From positions 62,001 through 126,000 of the forward strand of contig JAXGYA010000005.1 of NCBI GenBank assembly GCA_040772505.1: a stretch of 64,000 nucleotides of DNA, in the 5' to 3' direction. This DNA is from Mariniphaga sp040772505 (GTDB taxonomy: Bacteria > Bacteroidota > Bacteroidia > Bacteroidales > Prolixibacteraceae). Of this stretch, positions 1-9,594 are shown in pieces. Position 1 is the first letter of the stretch. Every line of letters begins with the position of its first letter. The notes below the pieces were generated by a model. The model saw nothing but the letters and a program-made list of their open reading frames with translations, was not told the DNA's origin and searched no databases. The position numbers and the translations under genes are program-made.

Positions 1-1072
1 TATCGGCATGCTGCACATAAATGACGACCGCAATGCTAAGAACCACAATTTTTCGGTAATGCGCGTGTCTCATAATATCGGCAAACAATCATCTGCCGGA
101 ATTATCGGAACCTATGGAAACACTTTGGCGGATACATCCAACATGGTCATTGGAGCCGATCTCAAACTGTCCACATCAACCTTTCAGAAGAATAAAAATG
201 TCTCGCTCCATCTTTTTGGTCTGAAATCAAACACAAGCGGACTAAAAAGCGATGACAACGCCTGGGGGGCACAGTTTTCCTATCCAAACGATCTGTTTAA
301 TGCAAGGCTCGGATACCATGAAATTGGAAAAAACTTTGTTGCAGGATTAGGATTTGTTCCCCGTTTAAACATCAGGGAAAACTATGGTGAAGCAGAGTTT
401 GCTCCCCGCCCCGGCAAATGGGGAATTCTACAGGTACAAACCGGCGGAGCCTACAGCAACATAAAAAATCTGGAAACCGGAAAGGAAGAAACTTTTGAAC
501 TGCAAATCAAACCCTTGGGAATTCGCTTTTATTCGGGTGAAGAGATCAGTTATTCACTCATCAGTCAACATGAAAACTTAGAGAATGATTTCAATATTTT
601 TGAAAACATTGAAATAAAAGCACAAAAATACAGATGGTGGCGTCATCAGATTAACCTCAAAACTAAGGGTGCGCGCAACTTATGGGGTGATGCAGCCTAC
701 GGATTCGGAGAATTTTATGACGGCAAACGTGAGGACTTGAAATTTAAGGTAAACTGGAAAGTAGCTGTTCCCCTCTTTTTAGGCGGAGCATTCATCCAAA
801 ATAACGTAAAACTGCCGGGAGGTAATTTCAGGGCAAATATTTACCAGATGAATGCCAATATTCTGTTTAGCCCTGACATTACACTATACAATTTTCTGCA
901 ATATGACAATGCGAGCAAAAATGCCGGCTGGCAATCGCGGTTTCACTGGATACTGAAACCCGGCAACGAAATCATTGTGGCATGGAATTCGCGGTTCCTG
1001 AAGAAAGAAGAATCATTTTTCATGGATGAAAGTGCACTAAGAATAAAATTAAAATATAATATCAGACTTTAA
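1..1072 (+). CDS. DUF5916-type outer-membrane protein, C-terminal part
   Basis: The reading frame is open at the left edge, so the first ATG (position 8) is probably internal and the true start lies outside the window. The visible 350-odd residues alternate short polar and hydrophobic stretches like beta strands, and the end is typical of DUF5916 proteins: a 'LFSPDITLYNFLQYDN' stretch, then 'GWQSRFHWILKPGNEI', then a final Arg-Leu. These proteins usually begin with a carbohydrate-binding CBM9-like domain followed by a large beta-barrel-like domain and are common in Bacteroidota, where their function is mostly unknown. The N-terminal domain cannot be seen here. Outer-membrane location is inferred from the strand pattern. 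Confidence 0.75.
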   Translation, partial: IGMLHINDDRNAKNHNFSVMRVSHNIGKQSSAGIIGTYGNTLADTSNMVIGADLKLSTSTFQKNKNVSLHLFGLKSNTSGLKSDDNAWGAQFSYPNDLFNARLGYHEIGKNFVAGLGFVPRLNIRENYGEAEFAPRPGKWGILQVQTGGAYSNIKNLETGKEETFELQIKPLGIRFYSGEEISYSLISQHENLENDFNIFENIEIKAQKYRWWRHQINLKTKGARNLWGDAAYGFGEFYDGKREDLKFKVNWKVAVPLFLGGAFIQNNVKLPGGNFRANIYQMNANILFSPDITLYNFLQYDNASKNAGWQSRFHWILKPGNEIIVAWNSRFLKKEESFFMDESALRIKLKYNIRL

Positions 1073-1411
1073 AATGAAACAAAATCAATAAATTTTCGTT
1101 ATCTTTATCGAAAATGCCCTAAAAACAAACAAGTCGCTTTTTTAAATTACGTTGGTCATAAAAAAAGAAAAATCAGGCTATAACTAAATATTACAAGCAA
1201 AAAAACAATCTTTGAAAACTTTCTTCTGCTTAATATTAAATGAGTTGGGTTAATTATGATTGAAAACTGAAATTTGAGAATTTATTTTGGCATGTAATAA
1301 CTATTTACTATAATTGCAGCAAAATTTCAACAAAATTCCAACTCCACAATTTTTGTTTCAAACCCGGAAACTGTTATAGGTTAATCTGGAAAATTATAAA
1401 TAAATTAAACA
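1073..1411. other. Intergenic region before rho
   Basis: This AT-rich stretch of 339 bases has no convincing ORF and no strong hairpin. Its only recognisable element is the promoter-like pair at 1286-1316 listed separately, which would leave a leader of about 90 nucleotides before rho. Confidence 0.6.
1286..1316 (+). promoter_or_regulatory. Probable Bacteroidota-type promoter of rho
   Basis: TTTG at 1286-1289 is followed after exactly 19 bases by TATAATTG at 1309-1316, one mismatch from the Bacteroidota -7 consensus TAnnTTTG. The 19-base spacing equals that of the clear rplM promoter in this window. Transcription would start near 1323. Confidence 0.5.
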
Positions 1412-3235
1412 ATGTACGACATTTTAGAATTGAATAAAAAGCTCGTTCCTGAGCTTCGTGATATTGCTAAGGAATTAAGCATTAAACGTGTTGAATCTTA
1501 CAAAAAACAAGATCTCATATACAAAATACTTGACACGCAAGCTATTAAGGAAGCAGAAAAAAATGTAAAAAGAAATATTCCCAAAGAACAGAACATTCAG
1601 AAAAAGGAAGAACGTTCCTCTTTTAAAAGTTTCCTCAGAAAGAAACAAGATTCGCCGAAGGAAGAGGTTCTGTCGCAGGAAAAAGAAGACACTTCCCGGA
1701 ACAAGAAACGACAGCACCGTGAAAGAGAGGAACCAGCAGCGAAGGCTGAACGGATTGATACTCAGTCAGAAGTTTCTGAACCCGCAGAAACTCCGGTTCA
1801 GTCAAGGCAGGAAGAGATAAATGCAATCATTCAGGGGATCAACAAGAAAGCGAAAGCGCAAAAGGGAAAAATAAATCTGAAAGCTGATAGTACTGAAGTT
1901 GCCGCCACTGAAACCGTTCCATCCAAAACTGACACTTCTCAGCCTGACAAGCCGGAATTAAGAAAAAGCGAACATGTAAAATCTGCTCAAAAAGAGAAAA
2001 GAGAAAGACCACAGCAAGCAGACCAGGAACAGGAAAAACCCAAGTTTCAAAAAACAGATCAGCGGGAGCAGAGAAGCTATCAGCAAAAGCAGAGAAACAA
2101 CAAGTTTTATGAATTTGACGGTATCGTAACCAATACCGGCGTGCTTGAAATTTTGCAGGACGGATACGGATTTCTCCGCTCATCGGACTACAATTATTTG
2201 AATTCACCGGATGATGTTTATGTTTCCCAATCTCAGATTAAGCTTTTTGGACTAAAGACCGGCGATACCGTTACCGGCACCATCCGTCCGCCAAAAGAAG
2301 GGGAAAAATATTTTCCGCTCATTAAAATTTTGGAGATAAACGGCAGAAGTCCACAGTACATCCGCGATCGTGTTCCCTTTGATCATCTTACCCCACTGTT
2401 TCCGGAAGAGAAATTTGAAATTATCGGAAATGGACATGACAATCTCTCCACACGAGTGGTTGACATGTTTGCTCCCATTGGAAAAGGGCAGCGCGGGCTT
2501 ATTGTTGCACAACCCAAAACCGGAAAAACAGTTTTATTAAAAGTAATTGCCAACGCAATTGCAGCAAACCATCCGGAGGTGTATATGATTGTTCTGCTAA
2601 TTGACGAACGCCCGGAAGAGGTTACCGACATGGCAAGAAGCGTAAATGCTGAAGTTATCGCCTCAACATTTGATGAACCGGCAGAAAAGCATGTGAGGGT
2701 TGCCAACATTGTTTTGGAAAAAGCCAAGCGGCTGGTTGAGTGCGGACACGACGTGGTCATCCTTCTGGATTCCATCACCCGTTTGGCACGGGCATACAAC
2801 ACTGTTCAGCCTGCTTCGGGGAAAGTATTGTCGGGCGGGGTTGATGCCAATGCACTGCACCGGCCCAAGCGCTTCTTTGGTGCGGCAAGAAATATTGAAG
2901 AGGGCGGCTCACTTACCATCCTGGCAACAGCGCTCACAGAAACCGGCTCGAAAATGGATGATGTCATTTTCGAAGAATTTAAAGGAACCGGAAATATGGA
3001 ACTGCAGCTTGACCGGAAATTGTCCAACAAGCGAATCTTTCCGTCGGTGGATATTCCTGCTTCAAGCACCCGCCGCGAAGACCTGCTCATCAAAAAGGAG
3101 ATTCTCGACAGACTCTGGATATTGCGCAACTATCTTGGCGACATGAATTCACAGGAAGCTATGGAGTTTATAAAAACAAGACTTATGCGCTCCAACTCAA
3201 TCGCCGAGTTTTTAGCATCAATGAACGACAGTTAA
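1412..3235 (+). CDS. rho: Transcription termination factor Rho
   Basis: Hexameric RNA-dependent ATPase/translocase that ends transcription. The order is a Rho-N helical domain (about residues 1-48), a very long Lys/Glu/Gln-rich linker (about 49-225), the RNA-binding cold-shock-like domain (about 235-310, with 'LEILQDGYGFLRS'), and the RecA-like motor with Walker A 'AQPKTGKT' near 367, Walker B 'DVVILLDSITRLARAYN' near 446 and the R-loop region 'GKVLSGGVDANALHRPKRFF'. At 607 residues it is much longer than E. coli Rho (419) because of the linker; long inserts are known in Bacteroidota Rho, and in Bacteroides thetaiotaomicron the disordered region has been tied to condensate formation. A single-gene unit with its own promoter and a strong terminator. 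Confidence 0.98.
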   Translation: MYDILELNKKLVPELRDIAKELSIKRVESYKKQDLIYKILDTQAIKEAEKNVKRNIPKEQNIQKKEERSSFKSFLRKKQDSPKEEVLSQEKEDTSRNKKRQHREREEPAAKAERIDTQSEVSEPAETPVQSRQEEINAIIQGINKKAKAQKGKINLKADSTEVAATETVPSKTDTSQPDKPELRKSEHVKSAQKEKRERPQQADQEQEKPKFQKTDQREQRSYQQKQRNNKFYEFDGIVTNTGVLEILQDGYGFLRSSDYNYLNSPDDVYVSQSQIKLFGLKTGDTVTGTIRPPKEGEKYFPLIKILEINGRSPQYIRDRVPFDHLTPLFPEEKFEIIGNGHDNLSTRVVDMFAPIGKGQRGLIVAQPKTGKTVLLKVIANAIAANHPEVYMIVLLIDERPEEVTDMARSVNAEVIASTFDEPAEKHVRVANIVLEKAKRLVECGHDVVILLDSITRLARAYNTVQPASGKVLSGGVDANALHRPKRFFGAARNIEEGGSLTILATALTETGSKMDDVIFEEFKGTGNMELQLDRKLSNKRIFPSVDIPASSTRREDLLIKKEILDRLWILRNYLGDMNSQEAMEFIKTRLMRSNSIAEFLASMNDS

Positions 3236-3261
3236 TCAGCTCACTATATACTAAAAACAAG

Positions 3262-3297
3262 GAAAGCAGGTAAAACAACCTGCTTTCTTATTTTTAA
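3262..3297 (+). terminator. Intrinsic terminator after rho
   Basis: A perfect 10-bp stem (3262-3271 with 3278-3287, loop AAAACA) is followed by a T-rich run. It lies 26 bases after the rho stop codon. Confidence 0.85.
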
Positions 3298-3387
3298 TAA
3301 TTATAAATTACATAAATTATTCATTTTTGTCATCTTCACATTACAAAATTCACCAAATTCTGTTAATTTTGTAAAAAAATATAGATT

Positions 3388-4563
3388 TTGGAATTTTTTC
3401 ATCAAGCACATAAGACACTTCTTGAAAGCACCCACCCGACATTCAGCCGGGAGCTGCTTAACACCATCAACTGGTCGGACCGATTAATATGCATTAAAGG
3501 TTTTCGGGGAGTTGGAAAAACAACCTTTTTGCTTGATTATCTGAAGCAAAGATTTCAGGATGATAACACAGTTTTATATGTGAATCTGAATGATTTCTAT
3601 TTCACACGAAGGACAATTATCTCATTTGCTGATGAATTTGTGAAAAAGGGCGGCAAAGTACTGCTCCTTGATCAGATTCAAAAATATCCGCACTGGGCAA
3701 AGGAAATCAGGCAGTGCCATGACAAGCTGCGCGGTTTAAAAATTATTTTCACATCTTCTCCAGTCATGCGGATTGTTGAAGAACATCCCGTACTGAGCGG
3801 AATTATTAAAATTAAGTATCTGGAAGGGCTTTCTTTCCGTGAATACCTGAATCATGCAACAGATAAAAATTTCCCGGTATATTCTCTCTCAGATATAATT
3901 AACAACCACGAGGAGATATCAAGGAACATTGTTTCCAAAGTTCGACCACTGGCTTATTTTGGTGAATATTTAAAAAATGGATTTTATCCATATTTCATTG
4001 ACAATCTGAACTTCTATACAAACGAGCTGCTCAAGCATGTGAACCTGGCGCTTGAAATTGACATTCCCTACATTAATCAGATTGAACTGAAATATTTGTC
4101 AAAGCTCCGGAAACTATTGCATATCATTGCTTTGGAAACTCCATTATCGCCAAATGTAAGCAAACTTGCAACCGACATTGAAGCTTCCCGGGCAACCGTT
4201 ATGAACTATCTCCGGTATCTGAAAAATGCCAAACTAATCCACCTGCTCTATTCAAACAACGATGAAAACGATTTGAAAAAGCCGGATAAAATATATATGC
4301 ACAACACCAATTTGTTGTACACCATCGCACCCAACAATGCAGAAAAAATCAATTTAAGACAAACTTTCTTTTATAACCAGGCCGGGTATTTGTACTCTAT
4401 AAACAGCTCCTCACGAGCTGACTTTTTAGTGGACAACACCTACCATTTTGTAGTTGGGGGGCACAAAATTCAGCCAGAAAAAGGGCAATATGCCGCTGCT
4501 GATATGCTGGAGAACGGAAATAAAAATACGATACCGCTCTGGCTTTTTGGTTTTTTGTATTAA
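3388..4563 (+). CDS. AAA+ ATPase (AAA_14 type, DUF4143-like C-terminus)
   Basis: A 391-residue P-loop ATPase of the family common in Bacteroidota and archaea: Walker A 'GFRGVGKTT' at residues 38-46, Walker B-like 'KVLLLDQI' near 90, a sensor-like 'FTSSP' stretch, then a winged-helix segment ('SKLATDIEASRATVMNYLRYL') and a C-terminal part resembling the DUF4143 nuclease-like region. The physiological role of the family is unclear. The start is TTG: an in-frame TAG lies at 3382-3384, two codons upstream, and no ATG occurs before the P-loop, so TTG at 3388 is the only normal start that keeps the family's N-terminus. It is upstream of nifJ, 50 bases apart, but a functional link is not evident. 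Confidence 0.85.
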   Translation: MEFFHQAHKTLLESTHPTFSRELLNTINWSDRLICIKGFRGVGKTTFLLDYLKQRFQDDNTVLYVNLNDFYFTRRTIISFADEFVKKGGKVLLLDQIQKYPHWAKEIRQCHDKLRGLKIIFTSSPVMRIVEEHPVLSGIIKIKYLEGLSFREYLNHATDKNFPVYSLSDIINNHEEISRNIVSKVRPLAYFGEYLKNGFYPYFIDNLNFYTNELLKHVNLALEIDIPYINQIELKYLSKLRKLLHIIALETPLSPNVSKLATDIEASRATVMNYLRYLKNAKLIHLLYSNNDENDLKKPDKIYMHNTNLLYTIAPNNAEKINLRQTFFYNQAGYLYSINSSSRADFLVDNTYHFVVGGHKIQPEKGQYAAADMLENGNKNTIPLWLFGFLY

Positions 4564-4613
4564 GAACACTTTTCAATCTGAAATATTAATTTTTGTAATA
4601 AAGGAGACTAATA

Positions 4614-7600
4614 ATGGCAAAACAAAAAAAGTTTATTACCTGTGACGGAAATTATGCAGCTGCCTATATCAGCTATATGTTTAGCGAAGTTGCCTGCATT
4701 TATCCGATTACCCCATCTTCCAACATGGCGGAATATGTAGATGAATGGGCTGCCTATGGCAAAAAGAATATGTTTGGCCGTCCTGTCCGTTTGGCTCAAT
4801 TGCAGAGCGAAGGCGGTGCTGCCGGAGCTGTTCATGGTGCGCTTCAGTCGGGAGCGCTGGCAACCACATACACGGCATCTCAAGGATTACTCCTGATGAT
4901 TCCGAATATGTATAAGATTTCCGGAGAGCTACTGCCAACGGTATTTCACGTCAGTGCCCGGGCTGTTTCAGCACATGCGCTTTCCATTTTTGGAGACCAC
5001 AGCGATATATATGCAGCCCGCCAAACCGGATTTGCCATGATTGCCGCCGGTTCAGTTCAGGAAGAGATGGATCTGGCTGGTGTAGCACATCTTGCCACAT
5101 TAAAATCAAGAATTCCATTTTTGGCTTTTTTCGACGGATTTCGCACTTCACACGAAATTCAAAAAATTGAAGCCATTGAGATGGAAGATCTCGTTTCGCT
5201 CATTGACCAGGAAGCGTTGCAGGAATTTCGCAACCGTGCGTTGAATCCCGAAAATCCTGTTTTGCGTGGTACTGCTCAAAACCCCGACATTTTCTTTCAG
5301 GCTAAAGAATCGGCAAACCGGTTCTATGATGCTGTGCCCGACATTGTTGCCGGATACATGAAAGATATATCCAAAATCACGGGACGTGAATACCGTCCAT
5401 TCAGCTACTATGGCGATCCTGAAGCGGAACATATTATTATTGCAATGGGTTCGGTTACCGAAACCATAAAGGAAACAATCGACCACCTAAATTCTCAGGG
5501 CAAAAAGACCGGAATGATTGCCGTGCATCTTTTCCGCCCATTTTCATCAAAATACCTGCTGCAAGTTCTTCCCAAATCGGTCAAGCGCATTGCTGTACTT
5601 GACCGGGGCAAAGAACCCGGCTCTCCCGGAGAGCCTCTCTATCTGGATGTTAAATCGATTTTTTACGGAAAGGAAAATGCTCCTGAAATTGTTGGCGGGC
5701 GATATGGAATAGGGTCAAAAGACACTACGCCTTCACAAATTATATCGGTTTATGAAAATCTGGAAAAGAGCGAACCCAAAAGTGATTTCACAATTGGTAT
5801 TGTGGATGATGTTACCTTCAAGTCGCTTCCCTTAAAAGAAGAAATTGACATCTCACCAAAAGGAACCTTTCAGGCTAAATTCTACGGATTAGGTTCGGAC
5901 GGAACAGTTGGAGCCAACCAAAACTCCATTACCATTATTGGAGATTCCACCGACAAATATTGTCAGGGATACTTCCAGTATGACTCCAAGAAATCCGGGG
6001 GCTTCACCTGTTCGCATCTGCGTTTTGGTGATGAGCCCATTCGTTCCACATACCTTGTCAATACGCCTGACTTTGTTGCTTGCCACGTTTCTGCGTATGT
6101 ACATATGTACGATGTGCTCAAAGGACTCAAAAAAGGCGGTTCGTTTTTGCTCAATTCCATTTGGGATGAGGAGGAGACCAAGAAGCACCTGCCCGATCAC
6201 ATGAAAAAGTATTTGGCTGAAAATGATATTCAGTTCTATATAATCAATGGTACCAAGTTAGGCGAGGAGATTGGTTTGGGAACCCGAACCAACACCATAA
6301 TGCAGTCCGCATTCTTCAAAATTACCAAAGTGATACCTTTCGATTTGGCGGTGCAGGAAATGCAGAAAGCCATTGTCAAATCCTATGGCAGAAAGGGTGA
6401 AAAAATTGTGAACATGAACTTTGCTGCTGTAGAAGCGGGTGGAAAAAATGTGCACAAAGTGGAAGTGCCCGAAGAGTGGAAAAATATTGTGGTAAAAGAG
6501 ACCAACGGTTTTTCCGATCGTCCGGAGTTTATTGTGAAAGTAGTTGATACCATCAACAATCAGAAAGGTGACAATCTTCCTGTTTCCACTTTCACGGGAA
6601 TTGAAGACGGTACTTTCCCATTAGGCACTGCAGCCTATGAAAAACGCGGAATTGCTGTCAACGTACCGGAGTGGCAGACTGAGCACTGCATTCAGTGCAA
6701 CCAGTGTGCTTATGTTTGTCCCCATGCTGCAATCCGTCCGTTTCTTTTAACTGAAGAAGAGCTGGACAAAGCGCCTGAGGGCACCGAAACCCGTGTTGCC
6801 ATCCCAACAAAAGTATTTAGCGGGCTGAATTACAGAATTCAGGTGAGTGTGCTTGACTGCACCGGTTGCGGAGTTTGTGTTGAGGAGTGTCCTTCAAAAA
6901 TCAATTCATTGGTTATGAAACCAATTGGAACACAGAACGACGAGATAAAGCGGTGGGACTATATGGTTAATGAAGTATCTCTTAAAGAAAAGATTGTTGA
7001 CCGCACCAGATCCGTTAAAAACTCACAGTTTGCACAGCCACTCTTTGAATTTTCCGGCGCCTGTGCAGGATGCGGAGAAACTCCCTACATCAAGCTTATT
7101 ACACAGCTTTACGGGGAAAGAATGATGGTTGCCAACGCAACAGGCTGTTCCTCAATCTATGGCGGTTCGGCTCCTTCAATTCCCTATTGCCAGAACAAGG
7201 ATTCAGGATTTGGGCCGGCATGGGCAAATTCACTTTTTGAAGATAATGCCGAATATGGATTTGGGTTTTCTGAGGGTATCAATGCACAGCGCAACCGGCT
7301 TGAAGACATCATGCGCCGCGCAATCGGCAACGGAGCCACCGAAGCAGAAAGGGAGGCATTTCAGGCATGGATTGACAATAAAAACAACGGTGAGGTTACG
7401 ACCGAAGTATCAGAAAAAGTACTGGAAGCCATTTCGGGAAGCAGCAGTGATTATGCCAAAGAGATAACCAGTCTGAAGCAATACCTTGCCAAAAAATCCA
7501 TCTGGATTTTTGGCGGCGACGGCTGGGCATACGATATCGGCTATGGCGGGCTGGACCACGTCATGGCCAGTGGCGAAGATGTGAATGTGTTAGTGATGGA

Positions 7601-8168
7601 TACCGAAGTCTATTCAAACACCGGAGGACAGGCATCCAAAGCAACACCCATCGGGGCAGTAGCAAAATTTGCTGCTTCCGGCAAAAAAATACGAAAAAAG
7701 GACTTAGGTGCCATGATGATGACCTATGGTTATGTTTATGTGGCACAGGTGGCAATGGGCGCAAGCCAGCCTCAGTACCTGCGGGCGCTTCGCGAAGCTG
7801 AAGCTTATCCGGGACCGTCCATCATCATTGCCTACTCTCCGTGCATTGCTCATGGTCTGAGGACAGGAATGGGCAACTCCATGGCGGAAGAAAAGAGAGC
7901 GGTAGAATCTGGATATTGGTCACTTTTCCGCTACAACCCATTATTGGAAGAAGAGGGGAAAAACCCGTTTCAGTTGGATTCAAAAGACCCGGACTGGAGC
8001 AAATTCCAGGATTTCCTGAATGGAGAAGTTCGCTACAGCTCACTGAAAAAATCATTCCCGAAAGAAGCTAGCGAATTGTTTCAGGCAGCGGAAGAAAATG
8101 CAAAATGGAGGCACACTTCATATAAAAGATTAGTAGCGATGGATTTCACAACAATTGAGGAACAATAA
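4614..8168 (+). CDS. nifJ: Pyruvate:ferredoxin (flavodoxin) oxidoreductase
   Basis: Single-chain homodimeric PFOR, 1184 residues, the normal length. It oxidatively decarboxylates pyruvate to acetyl-CoA and CO2 and reduces ferredoxin or flavodoxin in the cytoplasm. Visible features in order: N-terminal substrate/TPP domain with 'YPITPSS'; two ferredoxin-type 4Fe-4S motifs, 'CIQCNQCAYVCP' near residue 692 and 'CTGCGVCVEECP' near 748; proximal-cluster/TPP domain with 'ACAGCGE' near 815; and the TPP-Mg motif 'GDGWAYDIG' near 968 with 'NTGGQASKATP'. An AAGGAG Shine-Dalgarno sequence stands at 4601-4606, seven bases before ATG, which is unusual in this window. A strong terminator follows. Its presence points to anaerobic or microaerobic carbon metabolism. 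Confidence 0.98.
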   Translation: MAKQKKFITCDGNYAAAYISYMFSEVACIYPITPSSNMAEYVDEWAAYGKKNMFGRPVRLAQLQSEGGAAGAVHGALQSGALATTYTASQGLLLMIPNMYKISGELLPTVFHVSARAVSAHALSIFGDHSDIYAARQTGFAMIAAGSVQEEMDLAGVAHLATLKSRIPFLAFFDGFRTSHEIQKIEAIEMEDLVSLIDQEALQEFRNRALNPENPVLRGTAQNPDIFFQAKESANRFYDAVPDIVAGYMKDISKITGREYRPFSYYGDPEAEHIIIAMGSVTETIKETIDHLNSQGKKTGMIAVHLFRPFSSKYLLQVLPKSVKRIAVLDRGKEPGSPGEPLYLDVKSIFYGKENAPEIVGGRYGIGSKDTTPSQIISVYENLEKSEPKSDFTIGIVDDVTFKSLPLKEEIDISPKGTFQAKFYGLGSDGTVGANQNSITIIGDSTDKYCQGYFQYDSKKSGGFTCSHLRFGDEPIRSTYLVNTPDFVACHVSAYVHMYDVLKGLKKGGSFLLNSIWDEEETKKHLPDHMKKYLAENDIQFYIINGTKLGEEIGLGTRTNTIMQSAFFKITKVIPFDLAVQEMQKAIVKSYGRKGEKIVNMNFAAVEAGGKNVHKVEVPEEWKNIVVKETNGFSDRPEFIVKVVDTINNQKGDNLPVSTFTGIEDGTFPLGTAAYEKRGIAVNVPEWQTEHCIQCNQCAYVCPHAAIRPFLLTEEELDKAPEGTETRVAIPTKVFSGLNYRIQVSVLDCTGCGVCVEECPSKINSLVMKPIGTQNDEIKRWDYMVNEVSLKEKIVDRTRSVKNSQFAQPLFEFSGACAGCGETPYIKLITQLYGERMMVANATGCSSIYGGSAPSIPYCQNKDSGFGPAWANSLFEDNAEYGFGFSEGINAQRNRLEDIMRRAIGNGATEAEREAFQAWIDNKNNGEVTTEVSEKVLEAISGSSSDYAKEITSLKQYLAKKSIWIFGGDGWAYDIGYGGLDHVMASGEDVNVLVMDTEVYSNTGGQASKATPIGAVAKFAASGKKIRKKDLGAMMMTYGYVYVAQVAMGASQPQYLRALREAEAYPGPSIIIAYSPCIAHGLRTGMGNSMAEEKRAVESGYWSLFRYNPLLEEEGKNPFQLDSKDPDWSKFQDFLNGEVRYSSLKKSFPKEASELFQAAEENAKWRHTSYKRLVAMDFTTIEEQ

Positions 8169-8196
8169 TCAACCAACTTTTAAATTATCTCAAAAC

Positions 8197-8230
8197 ACAG
8201 CCGGAATATTTTATTCCGGCTGTTTTTTTT
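8197..8230 (+). terminator. Intrinsic terminator after nifJ
   Basis: A perfect 10-bp stem (8197-8206 with 8214-8223) is followed by an eight-T run. It separates nifJ from the convergent queG gene. Confidence 0.9.
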
Positions 8231-8286
8231 GAATGGCGCTTGTCAGCCGAATTTTTTCGAAAAAAAACTGCTTAAAAAATCTCTTT

Positions 8287-9240
8287 TTAGAAGTTATCCG
8301 GGTTTTCAGAATTTGCCAGAAAGGCAAGATTCCTTTTAACTCCGTTGTAGCCGGCTCGTTTCACTGCCGAGTTTCTGAAGAGTTCATTAAAAAGAGGCCG
8401 TTCCATATTGTGCCATTGTGTTTTAGAAAGTCCAAGCAATTTTGGATGTGGATTGAAATCTTTCTCATTATGGGGTGTGGATTTAAGGTTCCACGGGCAA
8501 ACATCCTGACAGATATCACAGCCAAATACCCGGTTTTCAAACTTTCCTTTCAGATTTTCATCCAGCTCCCCTTTAAGCTCAATGGTTTGGTAGGAGATAC
8601 ACAAGCGGGCATCCACAACTTTATCGGCAACAATGGCTTTTGTGGGGCATGCATCAATGCAGCGCGTGCATGACCCGCAATGGTCGGCAACAATCCGCGG
8701 GGCATCATACGGCAATTCAATATCCAAAATCAATTCACCTATAAAAAAAAAGCTACCATGCTCCACAGAAATTAAATTGCTGTTCTTGCCAACCCAGCCC
8801 AAGCCGGCACGGCGCGCCCATGCGCGTTCCAAAACCGGAGCCGAATCAGTGAAAGTTCGGGCGTTGCAGTCGCCTGCAATTTCCCGGATATAATCCAGAA
8901 GTTTCCTTAGTTTCTCCTTGATTATGAAGTGATAATCTGTGCCGTATGCATATTTTGAAAGTACGGGCGCTTCAGTGTCTGACTGTGTCTCTTCGGGGAA
9001 ATAATTCAGAAGAGTTATGACCACTGTTTTGGCATTTTCAACCAGTTGGCGAAGGTCGAGGCGTTTTTCCACATTTCTCTCCATGTATCCCATTTCGCCG
9101 TGCATTCCCGCCTTCAGCCAGAACTTGAAATGCTCCTCCTCCTCCGTTAGTGCCCCTGCCGGAATAATGGCACACTCCAGAAATCCAAGCTCCTTTGCAT
9201 ACAGCTTTATGCTTTTCGCTATCTCACTTCGGTTTTGCAT
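8287..9240 (-). CDS. queG: Epoxyqueuosine reductase QueG
   Basis: Cobalamin-dependent iron-sulfur enzyme that performs the last step of queuosine synthesis, reducing epoxyqueuosine to queuosine in the tRNA wobble position. The 317 residues contain the DUF1730-type N-terminal region, the family signature 'RAWARRAGLGWVGKN', and two 4Fe-4S motifs, 'CGSCTRCIDACPTKAI' and 'CDICQDVCPWN'. Length is slightly short of E. coli QueG (379) because the C-terminal HEAT-like extension is absent, as in many Bacteroidota. It is the last gene of the minus-strand run that carries the Suf genes, which fits an iron-sulfur protein, though co-transcription is inferred only from order. Confidence 0.95.
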   Translation of the reverse strand: MQNRSEIAKSIKLYAKELGFLECAIIPAGALTEEEEHFKFWLKAGMHGEMGYMERNVEKRLDLRQLVENAKTVVITLLNYFPEETQSDTEAPVLSKYAYGTDYHFIIKEKLRKLLDYIREIAGDCNARTFTDSAPVLERAWARRAGLGWVGKNSNLISVEHGSFFFIGELILDIELPYDAPRIVADHCGSCTRCIDACPTKAIVADKVVDARLCISYQTIELKGELDENLKGKFENRVFGCDICQDVCPWNLKSTPHNEKDFNPHPKLLGLSKTQWHNMERPLFNELFRNSAVKRAGYNGVKRNLAFLANSENPDNF

Positions 9241-9283
9241 TCCCTGTGTGCATCAATAATGTAAGAAATATTCAGCGGTTTTT

Positions 9284-9589
9284 TTAAAAAAAGCCAAGCT
9301 CCAGCCGGGCTTCCTCGCTCATCATTGATTTATCCCATGGCGGATCAAAGGTGAGATCAACACTCACCTCCTCAATTCCTTCAACCATGCGCGCTGCCTG
9401 TGTCACATCATCCACAATAATATCAACCACAGGGCAGCCCGGGGCAGTTAGCGTCATAACAATGTGTGCATTATTATTGTCATCCACATCAACATTATAA
9501 ATCAACCCCAAATCATAAACATTTACGGGAATTTCAGGGTCGTAAACCTGCTTCAGGTTTTCTATTATTTCATCTATTTTTTTATTCAT
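9284..9589 (-). CDS. MIP18/DUF59-family iron-sulfur assembly protein
   Basis: A 101-residue protein consisting of a single MIP18 (DUF59) domain: 'YDPEIPVNVYDLGLIYNV' near the start and the Cys-containing 'MTLTAPGCPVVDIIVDDV' in the middle. Members (SufT, PaaD-like and eukaryotic CIA2 proteins) help mature iron-sulfur proteins. It starts five bases after the sufE stop, which strongly suggests one transcript and a role in the same pathway. It could be called SufT-like; the exact subfamily was not tested. Confidence 0.92.
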   Translation of the reverse strand: MNKKIDEIIENLKQVYDPEIPVNVYDLGLIYNVDVDDNNNAHIVMTLTAPGCPVVDIIVDDVTQAARMVEGIEEVSVDLTFDPPWDKSMMSEEARLELGFF

Positions 9590-9594
9590 TGTAT

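Noticed and set aside
7129..7467. 112-codon plus-strand ORF within nifJ
   Set aside because: It is a shifted-frame shadow of a clearly conserved PFOR region.
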